Positions 36,589 through 48,768 are shown, numbered from the stretch's first letter. The stretch is 57,112 nucleotides of DNA from Rhodocyclales bacterium (GCA_026399435.1 JAPLQX010000014.1:1-57112), one strand, 5' to 3'. Notes: a model not told the origin generated them from the letters alone. Numbers and translations: made by a program.

Positions 36589-38348
36589 CCGCTGCCAAAG
36601 ACGTTGCAGAAGCGAAGCGGCTCGGGGTAGGGAAAAAAGTCCTGCATCGCGCCCTTGCGGATTTGCTCCTGGGTGTTTTGCCAGAACTCAGCATCAAACA
36701 GATCGGGATGATGACGCATGAAGGCATCGCGAATCTTGTCCGAGACCAGCAGAAAGGTTTCGAACTCCTCGGGGAATACGTCCAGCCTCGATACCGAATA
36801 CCAGGGTTCACCCGACATTTCAGCCTCGAAATTCGGCGCCGCAGGAATGCGTCGAAACTTGCAGTCGGTCATGTACTCAATTTCGTCATAGTCATAAAAC
36901 ACCACGCGACCGTAGCGAGTGACGCCAAAGTTCTTCCACAGCATGTCGCCGGGAAAAATATTGGCAATGGCAAGCTCGCGGATGGCATTGCCGTATTCCT
37001 GCACCGCATGCTCCACCTGATCATCGCGCCCCGCCTTTTCTGCTTTTTCAAGATAGATGTTGAGCGGCTCCATGCGTCGCTCAATGTAGAGATGCTTGAT
37101 CACCAGATCGTCGCCATCCTCCTCCATCAGCGACGGCACCTCCTTGTACAGTTCATTGATCAGTTCCGGGGAGAAACGCTTGCGGGGCAGCGCAACCTTG
37201 GAAAACTCCAGCGTGTCGGCCATGCGCCCGACGCGATCCACCTGTTTCACTAACTGATACTTGCGCCGCACCGTGTCATGATCGACTTCCTTCGAACTGC
37301 CGAAAACATCCTTGATGACCTTGAACACATAGGGATACGACGGCAGGGTGAACACCAGCATGACCAGACCGGGGATGCCCGGCGCAACGATGAACTGGTC
37401 TGCCGAATGATGCAGATGGAAAATCAGGTCGCGGAAAAACATGGTCTTGCCCTGCTTGCCCAGCCCGAGCATGGTGTAAAGCTCGGAACGCGGCTTGTTG
37501 GGCATGATCGAACGCAGAAACTGGACATAGCCGGAAGGCACTTCCATGTCGACCATGAAATAGGCCCGCGACAAGGAAAACAGCACGCCGATCCTCCATG
37601 CGTCGAGGATGATCGTGTCAAGGCAGAGTTTGCCTGCCGCCGAATGCAGTACGGGAACGGTAAACGGATACTCGAAGGCGCCGTTGACCGCCTTGCCGAT
37701 CACGTAGGCACCCTTGTTGCGATAGAAGGCCGAATTGAGCACCTGTATCTGGAGGTTGGCCTCGCGCGCCGGCAGGGTGCCAAGATGAGACTCAATGCTG
37801 CGCAAGATGAAATCCACATCACGATCCAGATCCTCGAATTCCCTTGTCCAGCCGAAATCGACGAAGACCTGCCGAATCGACGCTCGGAAGCCCGCTTGAT
37901 TCGGGTAGTAGCAGCGATAGGTTGGCGGATCAGATTCGATGTATTCGGTGGATACCGCCGGCCGCACAAAAATGAAATCATTGTGAAAATAGGTGCGGTG
38001 CAGAATCTGGCAGAACACCGAATTGAAGAAGGTTTCCGCCAACTCGGGCTGCTTGTGGTTGGTCAACAAGCCGATGTATTGAAGCTTCGCATGCTGCCAA
38101 ACAGTGTCGCTCAGACTGTCGGCATCGAACTCTCGATGCAGCCTCTCCGTGGTCTCCTTGACGCGATCATCATAAAACTGGATGCGATCCCTGACCGCCT
38201 GCTGACCTTCCTGCCAGCGCGCCTGATCAAAGCGCTGCTTGGCGAGCGCCGAACTCTCATGAAACAGGCGATAGTGCTTGTTGAAACCATCGACAAGCAC
38301 ATTGGCAATGGATTCGGCGATCAGGTCATCAGCGGGGCCAGCGGCCAT
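36576..38348 (-). CDS. aceK: Isocitrate dehydrogenase kinase/phosphatase
   Basis: 590 residues, full length. The ATP-binding segment [27 protein letters not shown] is intact. AceK phosphorylates and dephosphorylates isocitrate dehydrogenase, steering carbon between the citric acid cycle and the glyoxylate shunt. Its target gene icd is divergent, 166 bases away, and both shunt genes (aceA, aceB) lie within 10 kb; in E. coli aceK sits in the aceBAK operon, so this layout differs. Confidence 0.97.
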   Translation of the reverse strand: MAAGPADDLIAESIANVLVDGFNKHYRLFHESSALAKQRFDQARWQEGQQAVRDRIQFYDDRVKETTERLHREFDADSLSDTVWQHAKLQYIGLLTNHKQPELAETFFNSVFCQILHRTYFHNDFIFVRPAVSTEYIESDPPTYRCYYPNQAGFRASIRQVFVDFGWTREFEDLDRDVDFILRSIESHLGTLPAREANLQIQVLNSAFYRNKGAYVIGKAVNGAFEYPFTVPVLHSAAGKLCLDTIILDAWRIGVLFSLSRAYFMVDMEVPSGYVQFLRSIMPNKPRSELYTMLGLGKQGKTMFFRDLIFHLHHSADQFIVAPGIPGLVMLVFTLPSYPYVFKVIKDVFGSSKEVDHDTVRRKYQLVKQVDRVGRMADTLEFSKVALPRKRFSPELINELYKEVPSLMEEDGDDLVIKHLYIERRMEPLNIYLEKAEKAGRDDQVEHAVQEYGNAIRELAIANIFPGDMLWKNFGVTRYGRVVFYDYDEIEYMTDCKFRRIPAAPNFEAEMSGEPWYSVSRLDVFPEEFETFLLVSDKIRDAFMRHHPDLFDAEFWQNTQEQIRKGAMQDFFPYPEPLRFCNVFGSGCSV

Positions 38349-38442
38349 GGTGCGACATCTCGGTAAGTTTGACGCTGTCGATTCTATCAGTGAGCGCTGC
38401 GGCCGCCTGACACGGAGGGCGGTTGGAGTACGGTGGATTTTT

Positions 38443-38458
38443 GGAGGATAATCATCCT
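38443..38458. promoter_or_regulatory. Inverted repeat between aceK and icd
   Basis: GAGGAT-AATC-ATCCTC in the short divergent region; possible regulator site for icd or aceK. No match to a known motif is claimed. Confidence 0.35.
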
Positions 38459-38514
38459 CGACCTATCCCGCATCCCTCTCGATTCTCAACACACTATTTT
38501 TTAACGGAGCAGGC

Positions 38515-39744
<1,230 letters not shown>

Positions 39745-39763
39745 GTCGCAAAGCGATCAGCCG

Positions 39764-39797
39764 AAAAAAAGCCCGCCGTGAGGCGGGCTTTGTTTTT
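39764..39797. terminator. Bidirectional terminator between icd and the cold-shock gene
   Basis: GCCCGCC-GTGA-GGCGGGC with seven A to the left and a T-rich run to the right, between convergent genes. Confidence 0.88.
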
Positions 39798-39838
39798 CCG
39801 GAACCGGAATTACACGGGTGCCGGAAAGGTCAAGGACA

Positions 39839-40042
39839 TCAAGGCTTCTGAATGTTCGACGCCTGCTTGCCTTTGGGGCCTTGCACCACGTCGAAAGTCA
39901 CCTTGTCGCCTTCTTTCAGGGACTTGAATCCAGCCATGTTGATGGCCGAGAAATGCGCGAACAAATCTTCGCTGCCGTCATCCGGGGTGATAAAACCAAA
40001 ACCCTTGGCGTCGTTGAACCACTTAACTGTACCAGTTGCCAT
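39839..40042 (-). CDS. Cold-shock protein (CspA family)
   Basis: 67 residues, a single cold-shock domain with RNP1 KGFGFI and RNP2 DLFAHF. It binds single-stranded nucleic acid as an RNA chaperone. Its leader may be about 180-200 bases long if TTGACA at 40256-40261 (minus strand) is the -35 box, which would be like cold-regulated csp transcripts; the -10 box is unclear. Confidence 0.95.
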   Translation of the reverse strand: MATGTVKWFNDAKGFGFITPDDGSEDLFAHFSAINMAGFKSLKEGDKVTFDVVQGPKGKQASNIQKP

Positions 40043-40406
40043 GTAACTTTTTCCTTAATCAAAAACGAACGAATCGGCCACCGCTGCGGGCTGCAAAACA
40101 CCGCACCCCGGCCGGGGCATGTTTGACGTTCAAGTCCGGAACTGCAGAGGGGGCCAAGCGGCGATTCAGAGGAGCTGCGTTTTGACAGACTTTGAGACGA
40201 CCGTAGGTCACTGCGGGGGAATTTGAACTAAACACGTTTCGCGTTGTACGCACATTGTCAAGCAGCGTCAACAACTTTCGATGTTGCATCGCACATCCCC
40301 ATCCCTTGCATATTGAACAATCAGCCCAAAATACGGTCCCATCGGCACGCTATTCCCCTCTTTTTCGTGGTGTTGAACTGTGCCGGAATCACATTAGAAT
40401 CGAGTC
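40043..40406. other. Divergent region between the cold-shock gene and clpS
   Basis: 364 bases, no gene seen. The left half is probably the long 5' leader of the leftward cold-shock gene, including GCCCCGGCCGGGG (about 40107-40118), a strong hairpin; the right half holds the clpS promoter, not resolved. Confidence 0.45.
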
Positions 40407-40727
40407 ATGGTCACACGCAAGCAAGTCGGGACGGACGGTAGCGCCGCTCTGGCGCCGGAGCAGAGCCGCACCAAGCCGCCACCGATGTACAAGGTGTTGT
40501 TGCTCAACGACGATTTCACGCCGATGGACTTTGTCGTGGTTGTATTGGAGAAATTTTTTGGGCTGTCGCGCGAGCAATCGACGCAAGTCATGCTCAAGGT
40601 GCATCGTGAAGGCATGGGTGCGTGCGGAGTGTATCCTCGCGATGTAGCGGCGACCAAGGTTGAGCAAGTGAGTGCATATTCACGCCGACACCAGCACCCG
40701 CTGGCTTGCGTGATGGAGGAAAACTGA
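40407..40727 (+). CDS. clpS: ClpS adaptor protein
   Basis: 106 residues. The substrate pocket [13 protein letters not shown] (about 31-43), with the DD pair that grips the N-degron amino group, and [16 protein letters not shown] near 75 are intact. It delivers N-end-rule substrates to ClpAP. The stop codon shares one base with the clpA ATG. Confidence 0.97.
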   Translation: MVTRKQVGTDGSAALAPEQSRTKPPPMYKVLLLNDDFTPMDFVVVVLEKFFGLSREQSTQVMLKVHREGMGACGVYPRDVAATKVEQVSAYSRRHQHPLACVMEEN

Positions 40728-42997
40728 TGATTGCCCAGGAACTCGAAGTCAGCTTGCACATGGCCTTTGTCGAAGCCCGGCAGAAGCGCCATGAGTTCAT
40801 CACCGTCGAGCATCTGCTGCTGGCGCTGCTGGACAACCCCTCTGCCGCCGAGGTCCTGCGTGCCTGCGCCGCCGACATTGAAGGTCTGCGCAAGGAATTG
40901 CTGACTTTCATCAATGAGCACACACCGACCGTAGCAGGCAGCGACGAAATCGACACGCAGCCTACGCTTGGCTTCCAGCGCGTCATCCAGCGTGCAATCC
41001 TGCATGTACAGTCCTCGGGAAAGAAGGAAGTCACCGGAGCGAACGTGCTGGTGGCAATCTTCGGCGAGAAGGATTCGCACGCTGTCTTTTTCCTGCAACG
41101 CCAGAACGTCACGCGGCTGGATGTGGTGAACTTCATTTCCCACGGCATCACCAAGACGCCGCAAGGAAGAGGAAAGGAAGAGCCGGCCGAGACCGAAGTC
41201 GAGACACAGGAAAAAGGCGGTGCGCTGGAGAACTTTACACAGAACCTCAACCAACTTGCGCTGACCGGCAAGATCGATCCACTCATCGGCCGCGACAAGG
41301 AATTGGAGCGGGTCATCCAGACTTTGTGCCGCCGACGCAAGAACAACCCGCTCCTGGTAGGTGAAGCGGGCGTCGGCAAGACCGCCATCGCGGAAGGGCT
41401 GGCCCGTCACATAGTCGAGGGGCGCGTACCCGAAATCCTCGCCAATGCCACGGTATATTGCCTGGACATGGGCGCACTGCTGGCCGGGACCAAGTATCGC
41501 GGTGACTTCGAGCAACGCCTGAAGGGTGTCCTCAAGCAACTCGCGGACAACCCGAATGCGATCTTGTTCATTGACGAGATTCACACGTTGATCGGCGCCG
41601 GTGCGGCATCGGGCGGAACGATGGACGCCTCAAATCTGCTCAAGCCTGCCCTGTCATCCGGTGCTCTCAAGTGCATCGGTGCCACCACATATACGGAATT
41701 CCGTGGCGTGTTCGAAAAGGACCATGCGCTGTCGCGGCGCTTCCAGAAGGTCGATGTCGATGAACCGTCCGTGGATGAAACCGTCTCCATCCTGCGCGGC
41801 CTCAAATCCCGCTTTGAAGAGCATCACGGCGTCAAGTATTCCGCTGCGGCGATTTCCAGCGCGGCTGAGCTGGCGGCCAAGTACATCAACGACCGCCACC
41901 TGCCGGACAAGGCGATCGACGTGATAGACGAGGCGGGCGCCGCCCAGCGCATCCTGCCGAAATCGAAGCAGAAAAAGACCATCGGCAAACTCGAAATCGA
42001 AGACATTGTCGCCAAGATTGCGCGCATCCCGCCACAGCATGTTTCAGCTGACGACCGTTCGGCGCTGAAGAATCTCGACCGCGATCTGAAGAACATGGTC
42101 TTTGGTCAGGAAGCCGCCATCGACGCTCTGGCCAAGGCGATCAAGATGTCGCGTTCCGGGCTGGGCGATCCGCAGAAGCCAATCGGTTGCTTCCTGTTTT
42201 CAGGGCCCACTGGCGTCGGCAAGACCGAAGTGGCCCGTCAGCTAGCCTATGGCATGGGCATCGAACTGATCCGCTTCGACATGTCGGAATACATGGAACG
42301 CCACGCCGTGAGCCGACTGATCGGTGCGCCACCCGGCTACGTCGGCTTTGATCAGGGAGGGCTGCTCACAGAGGCCGTGACCAAGAAGCCGCACGCGGTG
42401 CTGCTGCTCGACGAAATCGAGAAGGCCCACCCGGAGGTGTTCAACATCCTCCTGCAGGTGATGGACCACGGCACATTGACCGACAACAATGGCCGCAAGG
42501 CGGATTTCCGCAATGTGGTGATCGTCATGACGACCAATGCCGGCGCCGAAGCCCTGCAGAAGACCAGCATCGGCTTCACCGCAAACAAGGGCCAGGGCGA
42601 CGAAATGGCCGATATCAAGCGCATGTTCACGCCGGAGTTCCGCAATCGGCTGGACGCCATCATTTCCTTCCGCGCGCTCAATGCCGAAATCATTCTGCGC
42701 GTGGTCGACAAGTTCCTCATGCAGCTTGAAGGCCAACTCCATGAGAAGAAGGTAGAAGCCATTTTTACCGACGCGCTGCGCGCCTGGCTGGCTGAAAAGG
42801 GCTTCGATCCCCTGATGGGTGCGCGCCCGATGGCACGCCTGATCCAGGACACGGTCCGCTCTGCGCTGGCCGACGAACTGCTGTTTGGCAAACTGGTTCA
42901 CGGCGGTCGCGTTACCATCGACGTCGACGAGCACGAAAAGGTCGTGCTCTCTTTCGAAAATGCGGCCAGTACGCCGCCCGTTGCATCCGCAGTGTGA
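40727..42997 (+). CDS. clpA: ClpA ATPase, subunit of ClpAP protease
   Basis: 756 residues from the ATG that overlaps the clpS stop (TGATG) with GGAGGAAA in front. N-terminal repeat domain (1-145), first AAA+ module with GEAGVGKT near 213 and Walker [10 protein letters not shown], second module with GPTGVGKT near 490 and [13 protein letters not shown]. It unfolds substrates for ClpP; clpP is elsewhere. clpS-clpA order is standard. Confidence 0.97.
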   Translation: MIAQELEVSLHMAFVEARQKRHEFITVEHLLLALLDNPSAAEVLRACAADIEGLRKELLTFINEHTPTVAGSDEIDTQPTLGFQRVIQRAILHVQSSGKKEVTGANVLVAIFGEKDSHAVFFLQRQNVTRLDVVNFISHGITKTPQGRGKEEPAETEVETQEKGGALENFTQNLNQLALTGKIDPLIGRDKELERVIQTLCRRRKNNPLLVGEAGVGKTAIAEGLARHIVEGRVPEILANATVYCLDMGALLAGTKYRGDFEQRLKGVLKQLADNPNAILFIDEIHTLIGAGAASGGTMDASNLLKPALSSGALKCIGATTYTEFRGVFEKDHALSRRFQKVDVDEPSVDETVSILRGLKSRFEEHHGVKYSAAAISSAAELAAKYINDRHLPDKAIDVIDEAGAAQRILPKSKQKKTIGKLEIEDIVAKIARIPPQHVSADDRSALKNLDRDLKNMVFGQEAAIDALAKAIKMSRSGLGDPQKPIGCFLFSGPTGVGKTEVARQLAYGMGIELIRFDMSEYMERHAVSRLIGAPPGYVGFDQGGLLTEAVTKKPHAVLLLDEIEKAHPEVFNILLQVMDHGTLTDNNGRKADFRNVVIVMTTNAGAEALQKTSIGFTANKGQGDEMADIKRMFTPEFRNRLDAIISFRALNAEIILRVVDKFLMQLEGQLHEKKVEAIFTDALRAWLAEKGFDPLMGARPMARLIQDTVRSALADELLFGKLVHGGRVTIDVDEHEKVVLSFENAASTPPVASAV

Positions 42998-43063
42998 TTT
43001 CGGAGAAACGGTCAACGGGGTGTCGTGCGACAAGACTCATTGATTTTCCGTAGCCATCGAACT

Positions 43064-43543
43064 ATGGACTTGCTGACCACGGATCTCTGCGACGCTCACG
43101 AAGACAAGGTTCGCGTCGTCGAGCCGATGTTCAACTGCTTTGGCGGGCGCACGGCCTTTTATGGCCAAATTGCGACCCTGAAACTTTTCGAAGACAACTC
43201 CTTGGTCAGGAAGGCGCTCGGATCTCCCGGCGAGAACCGGGTGCTGGTGATCGACGGCGGCGGTAGCCTGCGCCGGGCGCTGGTCGGGGATCAACTCGCG
43301 GCACTGGGGGTCAAGAACGGTTGGGCCGGGGTGGTCGTCTATGGTTGCATCCGGGATTCTCGCGCGATCGGCGAGATGGATATCGGCGTGTTTGCGCTCG
43401 ACACCCATCCGATGAAGACCGTAAAGAAGAATGTCGGTGATGAGGACATCCCGGTGACTTTCGGCGGAGTCACTTTTACTCCCGGTGAGTGGCTGTATGC
43501 GGACGAAGATGGCGTGATTGTTAGCGCCATCGCGTTGCATTAG
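43064..43543 (+). CDS. rraA: RraA-like protein (RNase E inhibitor / HMG aldolase family)
   Basis: 159 residues, starting [16 protein letters not shown]. The ring-forming family motif [18 protein letters not shown] and [12 protein letters not shown] are visible. In E. coli RraA restrains RNase E; many homologues are 4-hydroxy-4-methyl-2-oxoglutarate/oxaloacetate lyases, and the catalytic-type G-X-(20)-R-D residues are present, so either role is open. An upstream GTG at 43025 is less likely. Directly after the stop comes the first TCTTATATAAGA palindrome. Confidence 0.88.
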   Translation: MDLLTTDLCDAHEDKVRVVEPMFNCFGGRTAFYGQIATLKLFEDNSLVRKALGSPGENRVLVIDGGGSLRRALVGDQLAALGVKNGWAGVVVYGCIRDSRAIGEMDIGVFALDTHPMKTVKKNVGDEDIPVTFGGVTFTPGEWLYADEDGVIVSAIALH

Positions 43544-43546
43544 CTC

Positions 43547-43564
43547 ATGTCTTATATAAGACAT
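43547..43564. promoter_or_regulatory. Palindromic operator-like site, distal copy
   Basis: ATGTCTTATATAAGACAT, a perfect 18-base palindrome four bases after the rraA stop; centre 117 bases upstream of the second copy. Confidence 0.65.
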
Positions 43565-43661
43565 ATATCAAATCAGTCAGGGTGTTTTGTTTTGAGAAAG
43601 CCCTTCCCGTATTATGAAATATTAATCTCAATAGACTGTTATATATCAATTAAAAAAATAA

Positions 43662-43683
43662 AATAGTCTTATATAAGACTATT
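43662..43683. promoter_or_regulatory. Palindromic operator-like site, promoter-proximal copy
   Basis: A perfect 22-base palindrome with core TAGTCTTATATAAGACTA. Its last two bases belong to the -35 box of aceA, so a bound protein would directly affect transcription. The regulator is not identified here. Confidence 0.7.
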
Positions 43684-43710
43684 GCTGCAACGCAAAATCC
43701 TCTTTATACT
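43682..43710 (+). promoter_or_regulatory. Promoter of aceA
   Basis: TTGCTG, 17-base spacer, TATACT; start expected near 43717, about 53 bases before the ATG. Confidence 0.65.
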
Positions 43711-43769
43711 GTCGGCACTGCTCCCGCTTGGAGCACCCCATTCGACAACGACCCTTCAGAGGATTGAAC

Positions 43770-45080
43770 ATGACCGATCGCAAAGCACAAGCCGCCGCCC
43801 TGGCCAAGGACTGGGCCGAAAACCCCCGCTGGAAAGGTATCAAGCGCGGATATAGCGCCGACGATGTCATTCGCCTGCGTGGCACCTTCCCCATTGAACA
43901 CACGCTCGCCCACCGCGGCGCGGAAAAGCTCTGGGCGCTGGTCAACGGCGCGGCCAAGAAGGGCTACGTGAATTCTTTCGGCGCCATCACTGCCGGCCAG
44001 GCAATGCAGCAGGCGAAGGCCGGCCTCGAAGCGGTCTACCTTTCCGGCTGGCAGGTTGCCGCCGACGGCAACACTTCGGAGACCATGTACCCCGACCAGT
44101 CGCTGTACGCCTACGATTCGGTGCCGACCATGGTCCGCCGCATCAACAATACCTTCAAGCGCGCCGACGAGATCCAATGGTCGCGTGGCATCGATCAGGG
44201 CAGCAAGGAGTTCATCGACTACTTCCTGCCCATCGTGGCCGATGCGGAAGCCGGCTTTGGCGGCGTGCTCAACGCCTTCGAACTGATGAAGAACATGATC
44301 ACCGCGGGTGCCGCAGCGGTGCATTTCGAAGACCAGTTGGCCGCCGTCAAGAAGTGCGGTCACATGGGCGGCAAGGTCCTCGTGTCGACCCAGGAAGCCG
44401 TCGAGAAGCTGATCTCTGCCCGTTTCGCCGCCGATACGATGGGCGTTCCCACCCTCATTCTGGCCCGCACCGACGCCGAGGCCGCCAACCTGCTGACCTC
44501 CGATCACGACGCCAACGACAAGCCGTTCTGCACCGGCGAGCGCACGCCGGAAGGGTTCTACCGCGTCAAGAACGGCCTTGAGCAGTCCATCAGCCGCGGC
44601 GTCGCCTACGCACCCTACGCCGATCTGGTGTGGTGCGAGACCGGCAAGCCGGACGTCGGCTTCGCCCGCGAGTTCGCCCAGGCAGTTCAGGCCAAGTCAC
44701 CCGGCAAACTGCTGGCCTACAACTGCTCGCCGTCGTTCAACTGGAAGAAGAACCTCGACGACAAGACTATCGCCAGTTTCCAGGAAGAGCTTGCGGCGAT
44801 GGGCTACAAGTACCAGTTCATCACGCTGGCCGGCATCCACATCAACTGGTTCCAGACTTTCCAGTTCGCCCACGCCTACGCCCGTGGCGAAGGCATGAAG
44901 CACTACGTAGACATGGTGCAGGAACCCGAGTTTGCAGCCCGCGACAAGGGCTACAGCTTCGTTTCGCACCAGCAGGAGGTCGGTGTCGGCTACTTCGACG
45001 ACGTCACCACCGTGATCCAGGGCGGCGCGTCTTCAGTCACCGCGCTGCACGGCTCGACCGAGGAAGAGCAGTTCCACTAA
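43770..45080 (+). CDS. aceA: Isocitrate lyase
   Basis: 436 residues. The catalytic loop KKCGHMGGK (about 194-202) is intact, as are [16 protein letters not shown] and the Asn-rich [13 protein letters not shown]. It splits isocitrate to succinate and glyoxylate, the first step of the glyoxylate shunt, allowing growth on acetate or fatty acids. It has its own promoter and terminator. The ATG follows AGAGGATTGA. Confidence 0.97.
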   Translation: MTDRKAQAAALAKDWAENPRWKGIKRGYSADDVIRLRGTFPIEHTLAHRGAEKLWALVNGAAKKGYVNSFGAITAGQAMQQAKAGLEAVYLSGWQVAADGNTSETMYPDQSLYAYDSVPTMVRRINNTFKRADEIQWSRGIDQGSKEFIDYFLPIVADAEAGFGGVLNAFELMKNMITAGAAAVHFEDQLAAVKKCGHMGGKVLVSTQEAVEKLISARFAADTMGVPTLILARTDAEAANLLTSDHDANDKPFCTGERTPEGFYRVKNGLEQSISRGVAYAPYADLVWCETGKPDVGFAREFAQAVQAKSPGKLLAYNCSPSFNWKKNLDDKTIASFQEELAAMGYKYQFITLAGIHINWFQTFQFAHAYARGEGMKHYVDMVQEPEFAARDKGYSFVSHQQEVGVGYFDDVTTVIQGGASSVTALHGSTEEEQFH

Positions 45081-45106
45081 GCTGTCGCAACTCCAACTCG
45101 TGACTG

Positions 45107-45137
45107 GGCCGCATCGGGAAACCGGTACGGCCTTTTT
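45107..45137 (+). terminator. Terminator of aceA
   Basis: An 11-position stem beginning GGCCG and ending CGGCC, capped by GAAA and followed by TTTTTT; one C-A mismatch and one G-U pair inside. Confidence 0.8.
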
Positions 45138-45188
45138 TCTGCGCTAAAGTAGAGCGAAGCGTTCCGCTTTCGAATCCACGCCCCGTTC

Positions 45189-46046
45189 ATGACCGCAAAG
45201 CGCTCCAGGAAAGGCTTGCCCATGCTTTGGTCGGCACTCCAGATTGTTCTGCTGGTCTATCTGGGGCTCATGGCCCTGATCTATTTCAAGCAGGCCTCGC
45301 TGGTATTCCTGCCCGAGATCGATCGCGACTTCCGCGCCAGCCCGGAAAATATCGGTCTGCCGTTTACGCCGCTGAAACTGGCGACCGCTGACGGCGAAAG
45401 CCTCGACGGCTGGTTTGTGCCGGCCGGCACGAAACGCGCGGCACGCGGCCTGGTAGTCTTTTTCCACGGCAATGCCGGCAGCATTGCTCACCGGCTCGAC
45501 TATCTGCGCATGTTCCATGACTTGGGCCTGGCGACCCTCATCATCGATTATCGCGGCTACGGTCAGAGCAGCGGAAAGCCGTCGGAGCAAGGCACCTATC
45601 TCGATGCCGATGCCGCCTGGCTCCACGCCACACAAACGCTTGGATTTCCTGCCGGCCGCATCGTCCTCTTCGGCGAATCCCTGGGAGGCGGCGTGGCGGC
45701 GCAACTGGCGGCAAAGCAACGTCCCGCCGCACTGGTGCTGGCCTCGACCTTCACCTCCGTCCCCGACATGGGCGCCGACCTGTATCCGCTGCTGCCGATA
45801 CGACTGCTCGCCCACATCCGCTATGACAGTCTGGCGCGCCTGGCGGAGATTGCCTGCCCGCTCTTGGTGATCCACAGTCGCAACGACGATATCATTCCCT
45901 TCACCCATGGCCGGCGACTGTTCGAAGCCGCTCGCCCGCCAAAACAATTCCTCGAGATCGAGGGTGGCCACAATGAGGGTTTCGTCTTCGCTCGGGAAGA
46001 CTGGGTCCGGCAACTGGACGGATTCCTGCAGCAGATCGTGCCGTAA
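45189..46046 (+). CDS. Alpha/beta hydrolase, membrane anchored
   Basis: 285 residues. One N-terminal membrane helix (about 12-34) is followed by an alpha/beta hydrolase of the ABHD13/17 (Bem46-like) kind: oxyanion stretch FFHGNAGS, nucleophile FGESLGGG (Ser near 163), Asp in HSRNDDIIP and His in GGHNEGF. Probably a serine esterase or thioesterase facing the periplasm; substrate unknown. It stands alone after aceA. Confidence 0.9.
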   Translation: MTAKRSRKGLPMLWSALQIVLLVYLGLMALIYFKQASLVFLPEIDRDFRASPENIGLPFTPLKLATADGESLDGWFVPAGTKRAARGLVVFFHGNAGSIAHRLDYLRMFHDLGLATLIIDYRGYGQSSGKPSEQGTYLDADAAWLHATQTLGFPAGRIVLFGESLGGGVAAQLAAKQRPAALVLASTFTSVPDMGADLYPLLPIRLLAHIRYDSLARLAEIACPLLVIHSRNDDIIPFTHGRRLFEAARPPKQFLEIEGGHNEGFVFAREDWVRQLDGFLQQIVP

Positions 46047-46068
46047 CCGACTGGGGTTCCGCGGCCGG

Positions 46069-46974
46069 TCAGACGCCGACCGATGATGCCCAATAGGCTG
46101 GATCGCGCCAGTTGGCCTTCAGCAGGTCGATGAACAGCCTCACGCGCAGCGGCAGATGGCGGCGCTGCGGCACGATGGCGTGGATTCCCACCGCCGGCGC
46201 GGCGAGCTCGTCGAGAACGGTCACCAGCCGCCCTGTCGCGATATCGGTGCCGACTTCCCACAGCGAGCGCCAAGCCAGGCCCTTGCCTGCCAGCGCCCAG
46301 TCGTGCATCACTGCGCCGTCGTTGCATTCGAAGTTGCCGCTCACCTTCACGAGCCGGACCTCGCCCTCGACACGCAGCGTCCAGCCGCGCTGCTGGCGCA
46401 GCGACAGACAGTTGTGCTCAGCCAGAGAAGTCGGTGCTGGCGGCACGCCGAATTTCGCAATGTAGTCCGGGCTGGCAACGATCACACGCTGCATTTCTCC
46501 AAGCCGGATGCTGATCAGGCTCGAATCTGCCAGATCCCCGATCCTGATGGCGCAGTCGACGTTCTCATCCACAAGATCGACCAGGCGGTCGGACAAGTCG
46601 AGCCGCACCGTGACGTCCGGATTGTCTTCTACGAACCGTTTCAGTAGCGGCGCCACGTGACGCCGGCCGAAGCTCGCCGGCGCCGAAATCGTCAAGTGCC
46701 CGCCGGGGCGAATGCTGCCCAGACTCACCGCGCCTTCCGCATCCGCCAGTTCGCGCAGGATGCGTTGGCAATCCTCGAGAAAGGCCGCGCCCTCGAAGGT
46801 GAGCGATATTCGCCGCGTGGTGCGCAACAGAAGCTTGACGCCGAGGCGCTCTTCCAACGCATCCAGACGCCGGCCGATGATGGCCGGCGTCACACCCTCG
46901 GCACGGGCCGTGGCCGACATGCTGCCGCGACTTGCGACGCCAACAAAGGCAGCAATTTGCTTGAACTGATCCAT
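46069..46974 (-). CDS. LysR-family transcriptional regulator
   Basis: 301 residues: winged helix 1-60 (AAFVGVASRGSMSATARAEGVTPAIIGRRLDALEERLGVKLL) and a periplasmic-binding-like effector domain 90-295. It is divergent from aceB with 105 bases between, so control of malate synthase in response to a small metabolite is likely. The helix-turn-helix has the form AIIGRRLDALE, more like the CrgA-type group. ATG at 46974. Confidence 0.93.
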   Translation of the reverse strand: MDQFKQIAAFVGVASRGSMSATARAEGVTPAIIGRRLDALEERLGVKLLLRTTRRISLTFEGAAFLEDCQRILRELADAEGAVSLGSIRPGGHLTISAPASFGRRHVAPLLKRFVEDNPDVTVRLDLSDRLVDLVDENVDCAIRIGDLADSSLISIRLGEMQRVIVASPDYIAKFGVPPAPTSLAEHNCLSLRQQRGWTLRVEGEVRLVKVSGNFECNDGAVMHDWALAGKGLAWRSLWEVGTDIATGRLVTVLDELAAPAVGIHAIVPQRRHLPLRVRLFIDLLKANWRDPAYWASSVGV

Positions 46975-46993
46975 TCAATACTATTAGTCAATA

Positions 46994-47003
46994 ATCAATT
47001 GAT
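46994..47003. promoter_or_regulatory. Candidate LysR-regulator site
   Basis: ATCAATTGAT, a palindrome in the AT-rich aceB/LysR divergent region; LysR-type sites are usually T-N11-A palindromes in such positions. The aceB promoter is weak by eye, which fits activation. Confidence 0.35.
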
Positions 47004-47079
47004 CGAATCATAGCTTCTGTATCCGATTAGGCAAGAATACAATTCACTCATTGCCGAAACCCATACCAAGGAGCCCCTC

Positions 47080-48672
47080 ATGAGCCTGCCCGCCGGCGTT
47101 CAAATCAACGCCCCCATCACGGCCGAATACGCGAAGATTCTTACGCCTGAAGCGCTGGCGCTGGTCGCCAAATTGCACCGCGCCTTCGAGCCGCGCCGCC
47201 AGGAACTGCTCAAGGCCCGCGTCGCCCGCCAGGCACGCATCGACGCCGGCGAAATGCCCGACTTCCTGCCCGAAACCAAGCACATCCGCGAAGGCGACTG
47301 GAAGATTGCGCCATTGCCGAAAGCCCTGGAACGCCGCCACACCGAGATCACCGGTCCGGTCGAGGCCAAGATGGTCATCAACGCCTACAACTCGGGCGCC
47401 GATTCCTACATGACCGACTTCGAGGATTCCAACAGCCCGAAGTGGGACAACCTGATTCAGGGCCAGGTCAACCTCTACAAAGCCATCCGCCGCGAACTGA
47501 GTTTCAAGAACGAAGCCGGCAAGGAATACAAGCTCAATGACAAGATCGCCACCCTGCAAGTGCGGCCCCGCGGCTGGCATCTGGACGAAAAACATGTGCT
47601 GATCGACGGCCAGCGTGTATCCGGCGGCATTTTCGATTTCGCACTGTTCCTCTTCCACAACGCGAAGGAACAGATCGCCCGTGGCGCAGGCCCCTTCTTC
47701 TACGTCCCGAAAATGGAAAGCCACCTCGAGGCGCGCCTTTGGAATGACATTTTCATCATGGCGCAAAACGAGATCGGCCTGCCGCAGGGCACGATCAAGG
47801 CCACGGTGCTGATCGAAACCATTCTCGCCACGTTCGAACTCGAAGAAATCCTTTATGAACTGCGCGACCACAGTGCCGGCCTCAACGCCGGCCGCTGGGA
47901 CTACATCTTCTCGTGCATCAAGAAATTCAAGCGCAACAAGGATTTCTGCCTCGCCAATCGCGGCGCCATCACCATGGAAGTGCCCTTCATGCGCAGCTAC
48001 GCGCTGGCGCTGGTCAAGGCCTGCCACAAGCGAGGCGCCCCGGCGATGGGCGGCATGAGCGCGCTGATCCCGATCAAGAACGACCCGGTGGCCAACGAGA
48101 AGGCGCTGGCCGGCATCCGCCACGACAAGACGCGCGACGCCAACGACGGTTTCGACGGCGGCTGGGTGGCCCACCCCGGTCTGGTGCCGATCGCGGCGGA
48201 AGAATTCCGGAAGGTGCTGGGCGAGCGCCCCAACCAGTGGGAAAAGCAGCGCGACGAAAACTTCGGCCCGAAGGACTGGCTTAACTTCCAGCCCGAACAA
48301 CCGATCACCGAAGTCGGGGTGCGCAACAATATCAACGTCGGCATCCATTACCTCGGCAGCTGGCTCGCCGGCAATGGCTGCGTGCCCATCCACAACCTGA
48401 TGGAAGATGCCGCCACGGCGGAGATCAGCCGCTCACAGGTGTGGCAGTGGGTAGTTAGCCCCAAGGGCAAGCTCGATGACGGCCGCAAGGTCACCGCCGA
48501 CATGGTGCGCGGATTCATTCCCGAAGAACTGGCGAAGGTGAAGGCTACCGTGACCGCCCAGGGCGAAAAAACCGAAACCTACGACCAGGCGGCAAAGATT
48601 TTCGAGGAAATGTCGCTGGCCGACAACTATCCCGAATTCCTCACGCTGCCTTTGTATGAAGCCATGGAGTAA
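47080..48672 (+). CDS. aceB: Malate synthase (A type)
   Basis: 530 residues, the usual A-form length. Family blocks YMTDFEDSNSPKWDN (about 108-122), RPRGWHLDEKH, VLIETILATFE and AMGGMSALIPIK are present. It joins glyoxylate with acetyl-CoA to give malate, completing the shunt begun by AceA. AAGGAG precedes the ATG. A LysR gene is divergent, and lrgA follows 96 bases downstream beyond a terminator. Confidence 0.97.
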   Translation: MSLPAGVQINAPITAEYAKILTPEALALVAKLHRAFEPRRQELLKARVARQARIDAGEMPDFLPETKHIREGDWKIAPLPKALERRHTEITGPVEAKMVINAYNSGADSYMTDFEDSNSPKWDNLIQGQVNLYKAIRRELSFKNEAGKEYKLNDKIATLQVRPRGWHLDEKHVLIDGQRVSGGIFDFALFLFHNAKEQIARGAGPFFYVPKMESHLEARLWNDIFIMAQNEIGLPQGTIKATVLIETILATFELEEILYELRDHSAGLNAGRWDYIFSCIKKFKRNKDFCLANRGAITMEVPFMRSYALALVKACHKRGAPAMGGMSALIPIKNDPVANEKALAGIRHDKTRDANDGFDGGWVAHPGLVPIAAEEFRKVLGERPNQWEKQRDENFGPKDWLNFQPEQPITEVGVRNNINVGIHYLGSWLAGNGCVPIHNLMEDAATAEISRSQVWQWVVSPKGKLDDGRKVTADMVRGFIPEELAKVKATVTAQGEKTETYDQAAKIFEEMSLADNYPEFLTLPLYEAME

Positions 48673-48692
48673 GGACTGCCACTCGCGCCGGC

Positions 48693-48718
48693 AGAAGTCG
48701 GCGCTGGCGGGACGGTGA
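48693..48718 (+). repeat. Dispersed 3'-end repeat, copy 3
   Basis: AGAAGTCGGCGCTGGCGGGA followed by CGGTGA, 20 bases after the aceB stop. Confidence 0.6.
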
Positions 48719-48720
48719 AC

Positions 48721-48754
48721 ACGGCGCCCGACGCGAGAAGGGCGCCGTTTTTTT
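48721..48754 (+). terminator. Terminator of aceB
   Basis: ACGGCGCCC and GGGCGCCGT pair perfectly, followed by seven T. It stands between aceB and lrgA, directly after a copy of the dispersed repeat. Confidence 0.85.
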
Positions 48755-48768
48755 CGAGAGGAACCGCG

